Source: Caecibacter massiliensis
GTDB lineage: Bacteria > Bacillota > Negativicutes > Veillonellales > Megasphaeraceae
Assembly: GCA_900095875.1 (NCBI GenBank)
Contig: LT608311.1
Span: 1,302,001 to 1,366,000 of the forward strand
Direction of reading: 5' to 3'
DNA length: 64,000 bases
Part shown: piece after piece, positions 24,053 to 32,006 of the stretch
Layout of the letters: each line of letters begins with the position of its first letter
Position numbering within the stretch: position 1 is the stretch's first letter
Made by a program: the position numbers and the translations under genes
Notes under the pieces: generated by a model
The model's database searches: none
Seen by the model: only the letters and a program-made list of their open reading frames with translations
What the model was told of the DNA's origin: nothing

Positions 24053-24804
24053 ATGACAATTTTGGCAAAATTGGAACTGGGAGACTGTCAGCAGCTATTT
24101 TCAGACAGAATCTATGAACGGGGTCTGGTGTATTATGAAGATGAGGCTGTACATGATATAGAAAGGACAGGAAATAAGATTACGGCGGCCGTAGATGGCT
24201 CTGAGACGTATACGGTGACGCTATATGTCAAAGCGGATGCTGTCTATAATATGACCTGCACCTGCCCGTATGCTGTGAAGGGAGAACATTGCAAGCATAT
24301 GGTAGCGGTATTGCTGGCTTTGGAGGATGGACAGCTGCAGGAAGAGCCGGAAACGGATGGCCGGGAACGGACGTGGAAGGATATCCTGCAATCTATGCCG
24401 GAACAAGAGGTGCGGTCATTGCTGTTTCAATTACTGGAACGTGATCCGGAAAAGCAGCAGTCTCTCGTTTTAATCTATTCTAAAGGCATGCTTTCCAAAA
24501 AAGAGATGCAAAAACTTCTCCGCCAGGCAAAGGCTCTGTGCCGGCCGTATGAGCGGGAGGGATTTGTGGACTACTGCGGCCACTTTATGAGGAGAAAATA
24601 CGGGATAGGTATGTCTGGTACGTAAAAGGACTCATGCCTGATTCCCGCCATCGCAGTCAGTATCGCAATTGTATCCAATATTTAAAGAAAATTTGTCAGT
24701 ATCCGGGAGGAGAAGAAATCGTACATAACCTGGCCCGGGATTGGAAACAGACCTATACAACCCGCCGGGTTATGAAGGAAGAATTGGAACAGGCAGGGTT
24801 TTGA
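24053..24804 (+). pseudogene. SWIM zinc-finger protein with a frameshifted C-terminus
   Basis: The product has the SWIM motif CTCPYAVKGEHCKH (Cys-x-Cys ... Cys-x-His) after an N-terminal stretch with FSDRIYERGLVYYEDEAV, typical of SWIM proteins that bind nucleic acids or proteins. The frame ends early at 24625. Another frame continues from about 24583 to TGA 24802 and encodes KIRDRYVWYVKGLMPDSRHR and finally RRVMKEELEQAG, the usual end of these proteins. A one-base change in about 24560-24600 would join them. The upstream ATG at 24026 sits within TGGTATAATG, which is the likely -10, so the start at 24053 with AAGGGA is preferred. Confidence 0.7.
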
Positions 24805-24841
24805 GCCGTTATTGTAATGCGAAAGTCAGGAGGGACATCTG

Positions 24842-25681
24842 ATGATGAAGAAAACATGGATGAGAAAAGTATTGCAGATTCTGAGCGTTTGTTGTTTGTC
24901 CAGTGTGCTGGTGCAGGCCGCTGAACCGGCGGATACATTTCAGCAGCTGGAACCGCAATTTGTCCTCAAGGAACAGGTGCCGGTCCACTTTACAAGTAGT
25001 GATGCGGACGATTATGTCCTGAGCGGATATGTGAAGGGTGCCGGTTATGGACCGTCTCATGTAGCGGCCGTCATGACCTATGATGACGTGCAGAAGAGAT
25101 GGACTCCTGTCTATCAAAGTGAGCGGAAATATGCCCCGCTACACGTTCTTTCGGGGAATCTGCTGAACAATAAACGGGATCAGCTGGTATTGTATAAACA
25201 CGAAGGAAGCGGTGCGTTCCTGAGCTATGATGTGCTGGCCTGGCTGAATGAAAGACCGCAGGTATTGTTGAGCCGGTCGGCTATCTTCCAGGGAAATGTA
25301 GAAATCAAAAATGGCCAGCTCATCGAACACATGGGCCATCAGGATACGGTATACCGCTGGAAGGGCAAGCGCATGATGGCAAAAGAACTGCCGGAAGAAA
25401 TTGCTGTCCCGGCAGGATATACCATATCATTTGCCATAGGAAATAACGGTGTCGTATACACATCCCAGCAGTCACTGACCATGAAAGCAGGCGAAACGAT
25501 GCAGCTGCGCCGGCTGAACCGGGGGATGAGGGAACGAGTTTTGTACGATGGGCAGGGACCGCTGACCTGCAAAGATGACCTGTTTACGGCAAACAAACCG
25601 GGGACGTCAACGATTACCATCATCCCGGACGGATATAACTGGGACAAAGCCGTCAAAATCGTCGTCCGCGTCATCGCTTAG
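24842..25681 (+). CDS. Secreted protein of unknown function
   Basis: This 279-residue protein has a basic start (MMKKTWMRK), a hydrophobic core and a likely cleavage after VQA at about 26, so it is exported. The mature part is beta-rich and ends in a segment resembling a bacterial Ig-like strand pattern (FTANKPGTSTITIIPDGY). I recognise no catalytic motif. The RBS is modest (AGGAGGGACATCTG). It stands alone between the broken SWIM gene and another small exported protein. Confidence 0.75.
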   Translation: MMKKTWMRKVLQILSVCCLSSVLVQAAEPADTFQQLEPQFVLKEQVPVHFTSSDADDYVLSGYVKGAGYGPSHVAAVMTYDDVQKRWTPVYQSERKYAPLHVLSGNLLNNKRDQLVLYKHEGSGAFLSYDVLAWLNERPQVLLSRSAIFQGNVEIKNGQLIEHMGHQDTVYRWKGKRMMAKELPEEIAVPAGYTISFAIGNNGVVYTSQQSLTMKAGETMQLRRLNRGMRERVLYDGQGPLTCKDDLFTANKPGTSTITIIPDGYNWDKAVKIVVRVIA

Positions 25682-25812
25682 CCATAAGGACAGTTATATG
25701 GAAGGGGAATTATGTTCTCTTTCGATTCCTTCGTGACATAGTTGCTTTTTTGATATCTGATATAAAATAGGGGTTGCTGGAAATCCATATTATTTTATGA
25801 TAGAATAGTAGT

Positions 25813-25827
25813 GGATAATAATTATCC
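25813..25827. promoter_or_regulatory. Fur-box-like 7-1-7 inverted repeat
   Basis: GGATAAT-A-ATTATCC is a perfect dyad that agrees with the 7-1-7 Fur consensus TGATAAT-N-ATTATCA at all but the two outermost bases. It lies 26 bases upstream of the next gene and just after a -10-like TAGAAT at 25801. Confidence 0.55.
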
Positions 25828-25852
25828 AAATTAAAGAGGAGTGTGAACTACG

Positions 25853-26320
25853 ATGAAAAAATGGACAATAGTTGTTTCGGCAACTCTCTTGACACTGGCT
25901 GCTTCGGCCGCATTGGCATCGGTACCGCAGGAATCCCTGTATCTGGGTGGCATCGGGTACGGCAATGATGGTTCGTACGTACGGCAGATATATGGTGCAC
26001 CGACGGAGATTGAACGGGAGTATACGTCGTCCGTTCCGTCCGGGTCGGTCGTCGAGTATGAATATGGTGATTCGGTATCCATTCATCTGGCAGATGAAAT
26101 CGTATACCGTGTAGAATCTTCGGCTAATAATGGCTGGCAGACGCCGGAAGGCATCCATGTAGGGATGGACGCGTCGGTGTTGCAGCAGACGTATGGTGCG
26201 CCCGATGTGATTCATGGTGATAAGTTTATTTACACAGCCGTAGGAACCCCTGATGTAGGAATGGTCTTTGAAATCGAAAAAGGCAAAATCGACGAGATAG
26301 AAATAGGAAAAATTAAGTAA
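25853..26320 (+). CDS. Small secreted protein with two BamE/SmpA-like repeats
   Basis: This 155-residue protein has a clear signal peptide (KKWTIVVSATLLTLAASAALA). Two similar halves follow, each with a glycine start, then VRQIYGAPTEIE (first half) or VLQQTYGAPDVI (second half) and a hydrophobic beta strand. This resembles the SmpA/BamE-like outer-membrane-associated fold, which suits a Negativicute with an outer membrane. RBS AAGAGGAG is good. The Fur-box-like dyad 26 bases upstream suggests iron-repressed expression. Function unknown. Confidence 0.7.
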   Translation: MKKWTIVVSATLLTLAASAALASVPQESLYLGGIGYGNDGSYVRQIYGAPTEIEREYTSSVPSGSVVEYEYGDSVSIHLADEIVYRVESSANNGWQTPEGIHVGMDASVLQQTYGAPDVIHGDKFIYTAVGTPDVGMVFEIEKGKIDEIEIGKIK

Positions 26321-26334
26321 TAGGCTAATGGAAG

Positions 26335-26390
26335 AGGACTGCCTGATCGGACGGAAATTCGTACGGTCAGGCAGTCCTTGTTTACATATA
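26335..26390 (+). terminator. Terminator after the BamE-like gene
   Basis: AGGACTGCCTGA (26335-26346) pairs with TCAGGCAGTCCT (26367-26378), followed by a T-rich stretch. Confidence 0.8.
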
Positions 26391-26416
26391 TTTTTCTATT
26401 CCTTTGCCGTAATTAG

Positions 26417-26893
26417 ATACATTTCTTTTATGATGAGGGTGTTCATAAAAGTGAGTGGATGGCCTGGCTGGATCAGACTCTTTCGGAAAACAGTCAGTAT
26501 CCCACTATTATATTTTGTCATGCACCTCTTTCCGGGACAGCGCTTCCTGCTGACGATGAATCGGCCCGGCCGGTACGCCGTAATGCCGTACAGCCGGCAG
26601 ACGCGTTGGAACGAATCCTGCTGGCTCATCCACAAGTCCGGCTCTGGGTGTCCGGCCATACCCATACGCGCCCCAAAGATGGAGATTTCATGACCGATGC
26701 TAATTGTTACCACGGATGCATTCTCAATGTATATAATGCCGATTGGGATAACGGATCTGATATCTATACTAATTCCCTGTATCTGTTTGAAGATAAAATC
26801 GTCATCCGGACGTACAGTCACCGGCAGCATGCGTGGTTGCCGCAGTTTGACCGGGTGATACCGGCAGCCGCGTATCTGTCTAAGGCAGCGTAG
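26417..26893 (+). pseudogene. Truncated metallophosphoesterase (C-terminal half)
   Basis: The frame gives a C-terminal calcineurin-like phosphoesterase part: IIFCHAPL, then RLWVSGHTHTRP with the last metal-binding histidines. The N-terminal half, which carries the DxH and GNHD ligands, is missing. The frame is closed by a stop at 26414-26416 with no start or RBS before the first ATG at 26459. Without the first metal site it cannot be active. Its stop codon directly abuts the stop of the convergent phytase gene, consistent with a deletion junction nearby. Confidence 0.7.
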
Positions 26894-27913
26894 CTATTTC
26901 TCTGTTTCGTGAACCTTGAGCCATGAGCTCCAGGAACGAGCGAAGTTTGTCTGGTAATTTTCCTGTACATACTGGTAGAAGAGCCGTATCATACGGCTCT
27001 TTTCATTATAATAGGGGCCTTTCCAGTCAGACGGTGAAGGATGAAAAACGGTATGAGCCGTATAATTCCCTCCGATTTCATATTCTCTGTAGAGAATGTC
27101 TTTCAGGGGAACGGAGGGATTTTTCATCATATCGTACATATTCATAAAAGCCGTTGTCCGGCCCATGCCGGCTTCGCAATGAAAATGCAGCCAGGCCTGA
27201 GGCGGCAGGGATTGGACAAAGCGGACGAACCGGTCTATCGTTTCCGGACGGGGCCAGAGATGGTCTGTGGCTGTGATGCGGTAGTAGTGAAGGCCCGCTT
27301 CCTGTACGAGTTCCTTTTCCGTTTGGACCCTGTTGACCATCAGAGTCTGCACGGGCAGGAGGGCATCGTCTTTTCCCTGCTGATATAAGGTGATGGCCTG
27401 TCCTATCGTGTGATGGAGACGGTCCTTTTCGTCCCGGAGGACGGCATGGCGGTTTTTTCCTATATTACCCCAGTCCCTCGGCCCGTACCAGCTGATGGGG
27501 ATCCCATTGGCAAACCCATGGGACTCCTGCCGTAGGTCTACGATATACACTGGCCCGGTGGCCTTTTTGGTTAATACGTCAGCCAATGCCTGCAGCTGCT
27601 TTTCCGTGAATTGTGCTGATCCGGAAGCGTGTAATTGGGACAGTCCCTGCCGGGACGGAATATAGGCAGCATCGATTTCCTGTAGGTATTTTTTTTCGAC
27701 AGGACGGAAGGTCATATCGGTCGTACGGAAATTGCGGGGCAGTGCCGTCACATCGGTGGCATCGAGACGCCAGACCCTGCCTTCGTAGGAATCCCGGGAT
27801 TTTTCTACAAGGGCCGGGCTCTGAGGAGACGGTGAGGCCGGCGGGGTCTGCCCGTACGACATGATGGGGCAGGCAAGTAGTGCAAACAGAAATACGATGG
27901 CAACGTTTTTCAT
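26894..27913 (-). CDS. Cysteine (PTP-like) phytase, secreted
   Basis: This 339-residue protein with signal peptide (hydrophobic 4-16, cleavage near residue 20) has the active-site P-loop HCEAGMGRT at 245-253 (Cys246) and the general-acid loop TATDHLWP (Asp218). These are the features of protein-tyrosine-phosphatase-like inositol polyphosphatases described in Selenomonas and Megasphaera. They remove phosphates stepwise from inositol hexakisphosphate outside the cytoplasmic membrane. The frame could extend to 28123, but AAAGGAC before 27913 and the signal peptide fix the start, and the extension would overlap tRNA-Ala. It is monocistronic and convergent with a dead phosphoesterase. Confidence 0.9.
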   Translation of the reverse strand: MKNVAIVFLFALLACPIMSYGQTPPASPSPQSPALVEKSRDSYEGRVWRLDATDVTALPRNFRTTDMTFRPVEKKYLQEIDAAYIPSRQGLSQLHASGSAQFTEKQLQALADVLTKKATGPVYIVDLRQESHGFANGIPISWYGPRDWGNIGKNRHAVLRDEKDRLHHTIGQAITLYQQGKDDALLPVQTLMVNRVQTEKELVQEAGLHYYRITATDHLWPRPETIDRFVRFVQSLPPQAWLHFHCEAGMGRTTAFMNMYDMMKNPSVPLKDILYREYEIGGNYTAHTVFHPSPSDWKGPYYNEKSRMIRLFYQYVQENYQTNFARSWSSWLKVHETEK

Positions 27914-28030
27914 AGGAGTCCTTTCTTGCCGGACGGAGCGCTCTATAGAGCCGGCCGGCAATAAAAAAGGAATTGCGGCATGGTTCACATTTCCCTTGGG
28001 GCAATTCCTGTTATGGTATTCAAAAGGCAA

Positions 28031-28068
28031 AATAAAAACAGAGACCGTTTTTGGTGGACGGCCTCTGT
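28031..28068 (-). terminator. Terminator of tRNA-Ala
   Basis: On the minus strand ACAGAGGCCGT pairs with ACGGTCTCTGT (one mismatch), followed by TTTTTATT. Confidence 0.8.
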
Positions 28069-28072
28069 CCTT

Positions 28073-28148
28073 TGGTGGAGATGAAGAGGATTGAACTCTC
28101 GACCTTACGGATGCGAACCGCACGCTCTCCCAGCTGAGCTACATCCCC
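28073..28148 (-). tRNA. tRNA-Ala (anticodon CGC)
   Basis: The minus strand gives acceptor GGGGATG/CATCTCC, D-arm GCTC...GAGC, anticodon loop TTCGCAT, T-loop TTCAATC and encoded CCA. It reads GCG codons. Confidence 0.9.
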
Positions 28149-28360
28149 ATGAACTGATAGTATTATCCTAAATCAATTTTGGGAATTTCGCAAGTCCTGA
28201 TTTAAAAAATTTATCGTAATTTTACCAGAAGACTCTTTACCTGTAGGCAAGAGCTGAATGGTGATGGATTCCACAGTTGCTGCAGCTCTATTAAGCTTTT
28301 TTCTTTACTCTTAGGCAACTTCCTGCCATAATATAAGTAAAAAACGCAGGAGGCATATGT

Positions 28361-28633
28361 ATGAAACACGATGATGACATGACGTTTTCACCGGATGAAT
28401 TGGATACGCTCAACATATGGCAGCAGAAGGAAGAGTTTTATGATCAAGGAGTCTCTACTACAGAAGTATGGCAGGCTGGCTGGAGCGAAGGCTGGCAGGA
28501 TGGAGCCAGGGATCAGACGCGTAAAATCGTACAGAATTTATTGAAACTGGGAGTTGGGACTGAAATCATTGCTCAGGCAGCAGGATGGTCTTCTCACGAT
28601 GTAGAAGCAGAGCGGGATTCTTTAAAAAAATAA
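28361..28633 (+). CDS. Small hypothetical protein (90 aa)
   Basis: This 90-residue acidic protein has AGGAGG 8 bases before the ATG and its own terminator, so it is probably real. A middle segment with AGWSEGWQDGARDQTRKIVQ and an end IIAQAAGWSSHDVEAE resemble the C-terminal linker seen in Rpn/PDDEXK transposase-like proteins (EGRxEGxxEGK, then a short helix pair). No nuclease domain is present. Function unknown. Confidence 0.6.
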   Translation: MKHDDDMTFSPDELDTLNIWQQKEEFYDQGVSTTEVWQAGWSEGWQDGARDQTRKIVQNLLKLGVGTEIIAQAAGWSSHDVEAERDSLKK

Positions 28634-28666
28634 TATTTCTATTTTCTATCCACTTTCTCTATTTGG

Positions 28667-28703
28667 ACAGGTCTTGCAAATTATGAGGGCAAGACCTGTT
28701 TTC
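28667..28703 (+). terminator. Terminator after the 90-aa gene
   Basis: ACAGGTCTTGC (28667-28677) pairs with GCAAGACCTGT (28689-28699), followed by TTTTC. Confidence 0.85.
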
Positions 28704-28802
28704 TATACATAAACGGCATATATCTTATCTTTTTTGCGAAAAGCAATACATTATGGCCTATAACGTGTTATAATAATCGTAGCAAATGAAACTCGGGGGA
28801 TT

Positions 28803-28883
28803 ATGTATAGCAGGAGCAATGGCAGTAGCCCCTGCATTTTATATATAGGTGGTTGCTTCGTATGCTGCAGAGAGAAGGTGTAG
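28803..28883 (+). CDS. Possible 26-residue leader peptide before the XRE gene
   Basis: ATG at 28803 preceded by CGGGGGATT opens a 26-codon frame containing CILYIGGCFVCC. Its TAG (28881-28883) ends one base before the ATG of the regulator, so ribosomes could re-initiate. An extended -10 (TGTTATAAT, 28766-28774) lies upstream. It may be a chance frame. Confidence 0.25.
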   Translation: MYSRSNGSSPCILYIGGCFVCCREKV

Positions 28884-28884
28884 T

Positions 28885-29133
28885 ATGCAGGAATATGGCA
28901 GATTGAGGGAATTGCGGTATGAAGCCCGGTTATCACAACAGGAAGTGGCAAACATGCTTCATTGTACGCAGGTAGCGTATAGTCTGTACGAATCGGGGAA
29001 ACGGAAAATTTCTATAGCCAGGCTGGTAATTCTGGCACGTTTCTACGAGACATCTATTGATTATATAGTCGGTCTTGTAGATGAACGGAAGCCGGCCGGC
29101 CCGTATGTAAAGAACTGGAAAGAAATTCATTAA
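28885..29133 (+). CDS. XRE-family transcriptional regulator
   Basis: This 82-residue protein is essentially one Cro/CI helix-turn-helix domain: LRELRYEARLSQQEVANML, then VAYSLYESGKRKIS and a stabilising helix ILARFYETSIDYIVGL. It fits a DNA-binding repressor or antitoxin-size regulator. The ATG at 28885 with AGAAGG is preferred over an upstream GTG at 28849. No toxin gene is adjacent. A terminator at 29137 isolates it from the minus-strand genes. Confidence 0.88.
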   Translation: MQEYGRLRELRYEARLSQQEVANMLHCTQVAYSLYESGKRKISIARLVILARFYETSIDYIVGLVDERKPAGPYVKNWKEIH

Positions 29134-29136
29134 ACG

Positions 29137-29178
29137 AAAGGACTGCAAAGAAGCAGGGGCTTCTAGGGCAGTCCTTTT
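29137..29178. terminator. Terminator between the XRE gene and the dehydratase gene
   Basis: AAAGGACTGC (29137-29146) pairs with GCAGTCCTTT (29168-29177), with an inner AGAAGC/GGCTTCT stem; A and T runs on both sides fit the convergent genes. Confidence 0.85.
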
Positions 29179-29189
29179 GTTATTTTCTG

Positions 29190-30851
29190 TTATTCGATAA
29201 TGGCACCGTAATGCGCTGATTTTACCAGACGGGCATAGATGGACAGGTAACCCTCTTTGATTTTAGGTTCCGGCGCCTGCCAGTTTTTCAGTCTCTTATC
29301 GATTTCTTCCGGAGAAACCAGGAGATCAAGACGGCGGTTGGGAATATCGATACGGATGCGGTCTCCATCTTCAACGATAGCCAGGGGGCCTCCTTCGGCT
29401 GCTTCCGGAGAAATGTGGCCTACGAAGCCGCCCTTGTTGGAACCGGAGAAGCGGCCGTCGGTGATAAGAAAGACATCTTCGGCAAGACCGTATCCAAGTA
29501 GTAATTCCAGCGGCGTAAACATTTCCCTCATGCCAGGGCCTCCTTTGGGGCCTTCGTAGCGGACGACGATGATGTCTCCTTTTTCGATTTTATTATCGTA
29601 GATGGCCTGAGTTAATTCTTCCTCGCTGTCGTACACTTTAGCCGGACCTTCAAAGGTATGATGTTCTACTGGAATGGCGGCAGGTTTGCAGACACCGGAA
29701 AGGGGAGCCAGATTTCCTTTGATGATGGCCAGACCTCCGTCGGGGCGGAACGGATTTTCCAGCGGATGGATGACTTCCGGGCGCAGGATGCGGGCGTCCT
29801 GTAGATTTTCCTTCATCGTCCGCCCGGTTACTGTGAGAGCATCCCCATGAAGCAGGGACAGGATTTCGTGCATAACGGCCGGTACCGCACCGGCCTCATA
29901 GAAATCGACCATATCGTACTGGCTGGCTGTCATAAGCCGGGCAATCTGCGGTGTTGTGCGACTCAGTTCTTCATAATCATCAATGGTAAAAGGAACCTTT
30001 GCTTCATGGGCAATAGCCAGGATATGCATGATGAGATTAGTCGAGCCGCCGATAGCCATGCCGAGGCGGACGGCATTTTCAATGGATTTGCGGGTGATAA
30101 TGTCGCGGGGGCGTAAGCCTTCTTTGACCATATCGACGATGCGGCGTCCCGACTGGCGGGCAATGTCCATGCGTTTTTTATCTACTGTAGGAATCATGGC
30201 AGAACCGGTGAGGGACATGCCCAGTCCTTCAGCCAGACAACTCATGGTATTGGCGGTACCGATCATCTGGCAGGAGCCCGGTGTCGGGCAGGCTTCGCGT
30301 TCGACCGTTTCGAATTCTTCCCGGCTGCACTGGCCGGACCGGTACTTCCCGGCGTATACGGCTGTTTCATTGACGTCGATGTCTTTTCCGTTATGATGAC
30401 CGGGATACATGGGGCCACCATTTACGACGATGGCGGGCAGATTGAGACGGGCTGCAGCCATGAGGATGCCCGGCACGATTTTATCACACGAACCGAGGAG
30501 GACCATTCCGTCCAGCATGTGGGCCTGAACCATGATTTCGATGCTGGCGGCAATGATTTCGCGGGACGGGAGAATATAATGCATGCCGTCGTGGCCCTGG
30601 GCGATGCCGTCACAGCCACCGATGGTGCCGAATTCACAAGGCGTGCCGCCGTTTTCCTCAATCCCGGCACGGACGTATCCGGCAATGCGTTTTAGATTAT
30701 ACTGTCCCGGGCAGATATCATTCCAGGTGTTTACAATAGCGATGAATGGCTTTTTAAAATTTTCGTCGTTATAGCCCATAGAACGGTACAGGCCGCGGGC
30801 CAGGGCTCCCTTGTCCGGGTCGCCAATAAACGATGCACTTCTCCATGTCAT
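29190..30851 (-). CDS. IlvD/Edd-family dehydratase, probably acting on a sugar acid
   Basis: This 553-residue protein shows the family Fe-S cysteines: DICPGQYN (Cys47), GSCDKIVPG (Cys122) and PGSCQMIGTANTM (about Cys194). It differs from the true dihydroxy-acid dehydratase of this window (37192-38844): CPTPGSCQMIG replaces [11 protein letters not shown], and a cysteine appears at the ICPG site as in sugar-acid dehydratases. The gene sits next to a GntR/FCD regulator and an HpcH/HpaI aldolase, not in the ilv operon. A role making a 2-keto-3-deoxy acid from a sugar acid is therefore inferred. A 14-bp palindrome lies in its promoter. RBS GGAGTGC precedes the ATG. Confidence 0.85.
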   Translation of the reverse strand: MTWRSASFIGDPDKGALARGLYRSMGYNDENFKKPFIAIVNTWNDICPGQYNLKRIAGYVRAGIEENGGTPCEFGTIGGCDGIAQGHDGMHYILPSREIIAASIEIMVQAHMLDGMVLLGSCDKIVPGILMAAARLNLPAIVVNGGPMYPGHHNGKDIDVNETAVYAGKYRSGQCSREEFETVEREACPTPGSCQMIGTANTMSCLAEGLGMSLTGSAMIPTVDKKRMDIARQSGRRIVDMVKEGLRPRDIITRKSIENAVRLGMAIGGSTNLIMHILAIAHEAKVPFTIDDYEELSRTTPQIARLMTASQYDMVDFYEAGAVPAVMHEILSLLHGDALTVTGRTMKENLQDARILRPEVIHPLENPFRPDGGLAIIKGNLAPLSGVCKPAAIPVEHHTFEGPAKVYDSEEELTQAIYDNKIEKGDIIVVRYEGPKGGPGMREMFTPLELLLGYGLAEDVFLITDGRFSGSNKGGFVGHISPEAAEGGPLAIVEDGDRIRIDIPNRRLDLLVSPEEIDKRLKNWQAPEPKIKEGYLSIYARLVKSAHYGAIIE

Positions 30852-30887
30852 ATAGATGCACTCCTTTTCTTGTATCCTAGTATTCGT

Positions 30888-30901
30888 TTTATGTACATAA
30901 A
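30888..30901. promoter_or_regulatory. 14-bp perfect palindrome, candidate GntR operator
   Basis: TTTATGTACATAAA lies 37 bases upstream of the dehydratase start. The neighbouring FadR-type GntR regulator is the natural candidate to bind it. Confidence 0.55.
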
Positions 30902-31005
30902 GTATACGTTTTCTTTCTCATAGGTGTCAATGAAGAAAGAGGAGATCCTGTCTAGTATGAATAATCTATATGCTTTATAGAGAATACATGTGTCCTGTGC
31001 ATACA

Positions 31006-31035
31006 AAAACCGGCCCTGTCATGGACAAGGCCGGA
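31006..31035 (-). terminator. Terminator of the GntR gene
   Basis: On the minus strand CCGGCC...GGCCGG with an inner TGTCC/ACA extension is followed by TTTTTG. It separates the regulator from the dehydratase. Confidence 0.8.
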
Positions 31036-31057
31036 TCCGGCGGTGCGATATGAAGTC

Positions 31058-31747
31058 TCAGGCAAAGTAGGTGGGATAAAACTCCTTCAGACCTTTGAGC
31101 AGGGGGAGGACACGGACGACATGAGGTCCCATTACATGCAGAGCTGCTTCTTCGTCCTGTTTTTTGATGGCTTCCACAATCTGGCGATGCTGATCGAGTA
31201 CGATTTCCATCTGATTGACCCGCGACATGGTGACCAGCACGCGGGCGCGGAGATAATTGAGGTCCGTTTTGGTGAGGTAATCCCAGATGCGGCTGCGATG
31301 ACAGCCATCGAAAATAGTCTTATGCAGTACTTCGTCCAGCTTGAACAAGGTGGTATTATCTGATTTGGCAATGGCCTGCTGCTCCCAGATCAGGTTATTT
31401 TCCAGGCGTTTCAGGTGTGTCTTAGGGAATTTTTTGCATGCCTGATTGATAATCGCACATTCCACGGCCTGGCGCATAAAACAGGAATCGTCGAGCTGTT
31501 CTGTCTGAATCCGCGATACGGTCGTTTTGCGCTGGGGAACGATATCGAGCAGTTTCAGCTGGGCCAGGCGCACGAAGGCATCACGTACAGGTGTGCGGCT
31601 GATATCGAGCTGGGAGGAAATGTCTTGTTCCGAAATAGCTGTACCGGGAGCGAGCTGGAAGGACATGATATTGCCGTACATCATGCGGAAAACATATTCC
31701 CGGCTGTTTTCCCTTGGTTTTTTAGGTGATAGTTTTAGTTCTGCCAT
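31058..31747 (-). CDS. GntR-family (FadR/FCD subfamily) transcriptional regulator
   Basis: This 229-residue regulator has an N-terminal winged helix (LAPGTAISEQDISSQLDISR, TPVRDAFVRL) and a C-terminal all-helical FCD ligand domain. Conserved metal/ligand residues include the Asp and His in LDEVLHKTIF and the His in GPHVVRV. Such proteins usually repress adjacent catabolic genes and are released by a pathway acid. It is divergent from the aldolase and upstream of the dehydratase. An 8-bp inverted repeat ATGCTATA-N6-TATAGCAT lies 30 bases upstream of its start. Confidence 0.9.
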   Translation of the reverse strand: MAELKLSPKKPRENSREYVFRMMYGNIMSFQLAPGTAISEQDISSQLDISRTPVRDAFVRLAQLKLLDIVPQRKTTVSRIQTEQLDDSCFMRQAVECAIINQACKKFPKTHLKRLENNLIWEQQAIAKSDNTTLFKLDEVLHKTIFDGCHRSRIWDYLTKTDLNYLRARVLVTMSRVNQMEIVLDQHRQIVEAIKKQDEEAALHVMGPHVVRVLPLLKGLKEFYPTYFA

Positions 31748-31776
31748 AGTTAATCCTCTGTAAACGTTATAGATCC

Positions 31777-31798
31777 ATGCTATAGGTTATTATAGCAT
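31777..31798. promoter_or_regulatory. Inverted repeat in the GntR-aldolase divergent region
   Basis: ATGCTATA (31777-31784) and TATAGCAT (31791-31798) form a perfect 8-6-8 repeat; partial copies (TGCTATG, TAGATGACG) follow. A likely autoregulatory or activator site. Confidence 0.5.
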
Positions 31799-32006
31799 AG
31801 ATGACGTATGTTTTGCTATGTATGTCAAAATATTCAAAGGATTTAATCATATTTCAACAATGTCGGAAAAAACGATGGCGGAGGCGCGTTTCAGGTATGA
31901 TTGAAGGTGATGATATGCTCTGTTGCTATTACGAACTTGCATTTTGATTCAATGTGAAACGTGTTATGATTATAAATAGGGAGTTTCTTACAGAGGAGTG
32001 GTATGT

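Noticed and set aside
27914-28123. Longer N-terminus for the phytase
   Set aside because: It would overlap tRNA-Ala and bury the signal peptide; the RBS fits 27913.
28885-29133. XRE protein as an antitoxin
   Set aside because: No toxin gene is adjacent; it is flanked by terminators.
29190-30851. Annotation of this gene as a second biosynthetic ilvD
   Set aside because: Fe-S site sequence differs and the neighbours are a GntR regulator and an aldolase; a full ilvD is in the ilv operon.
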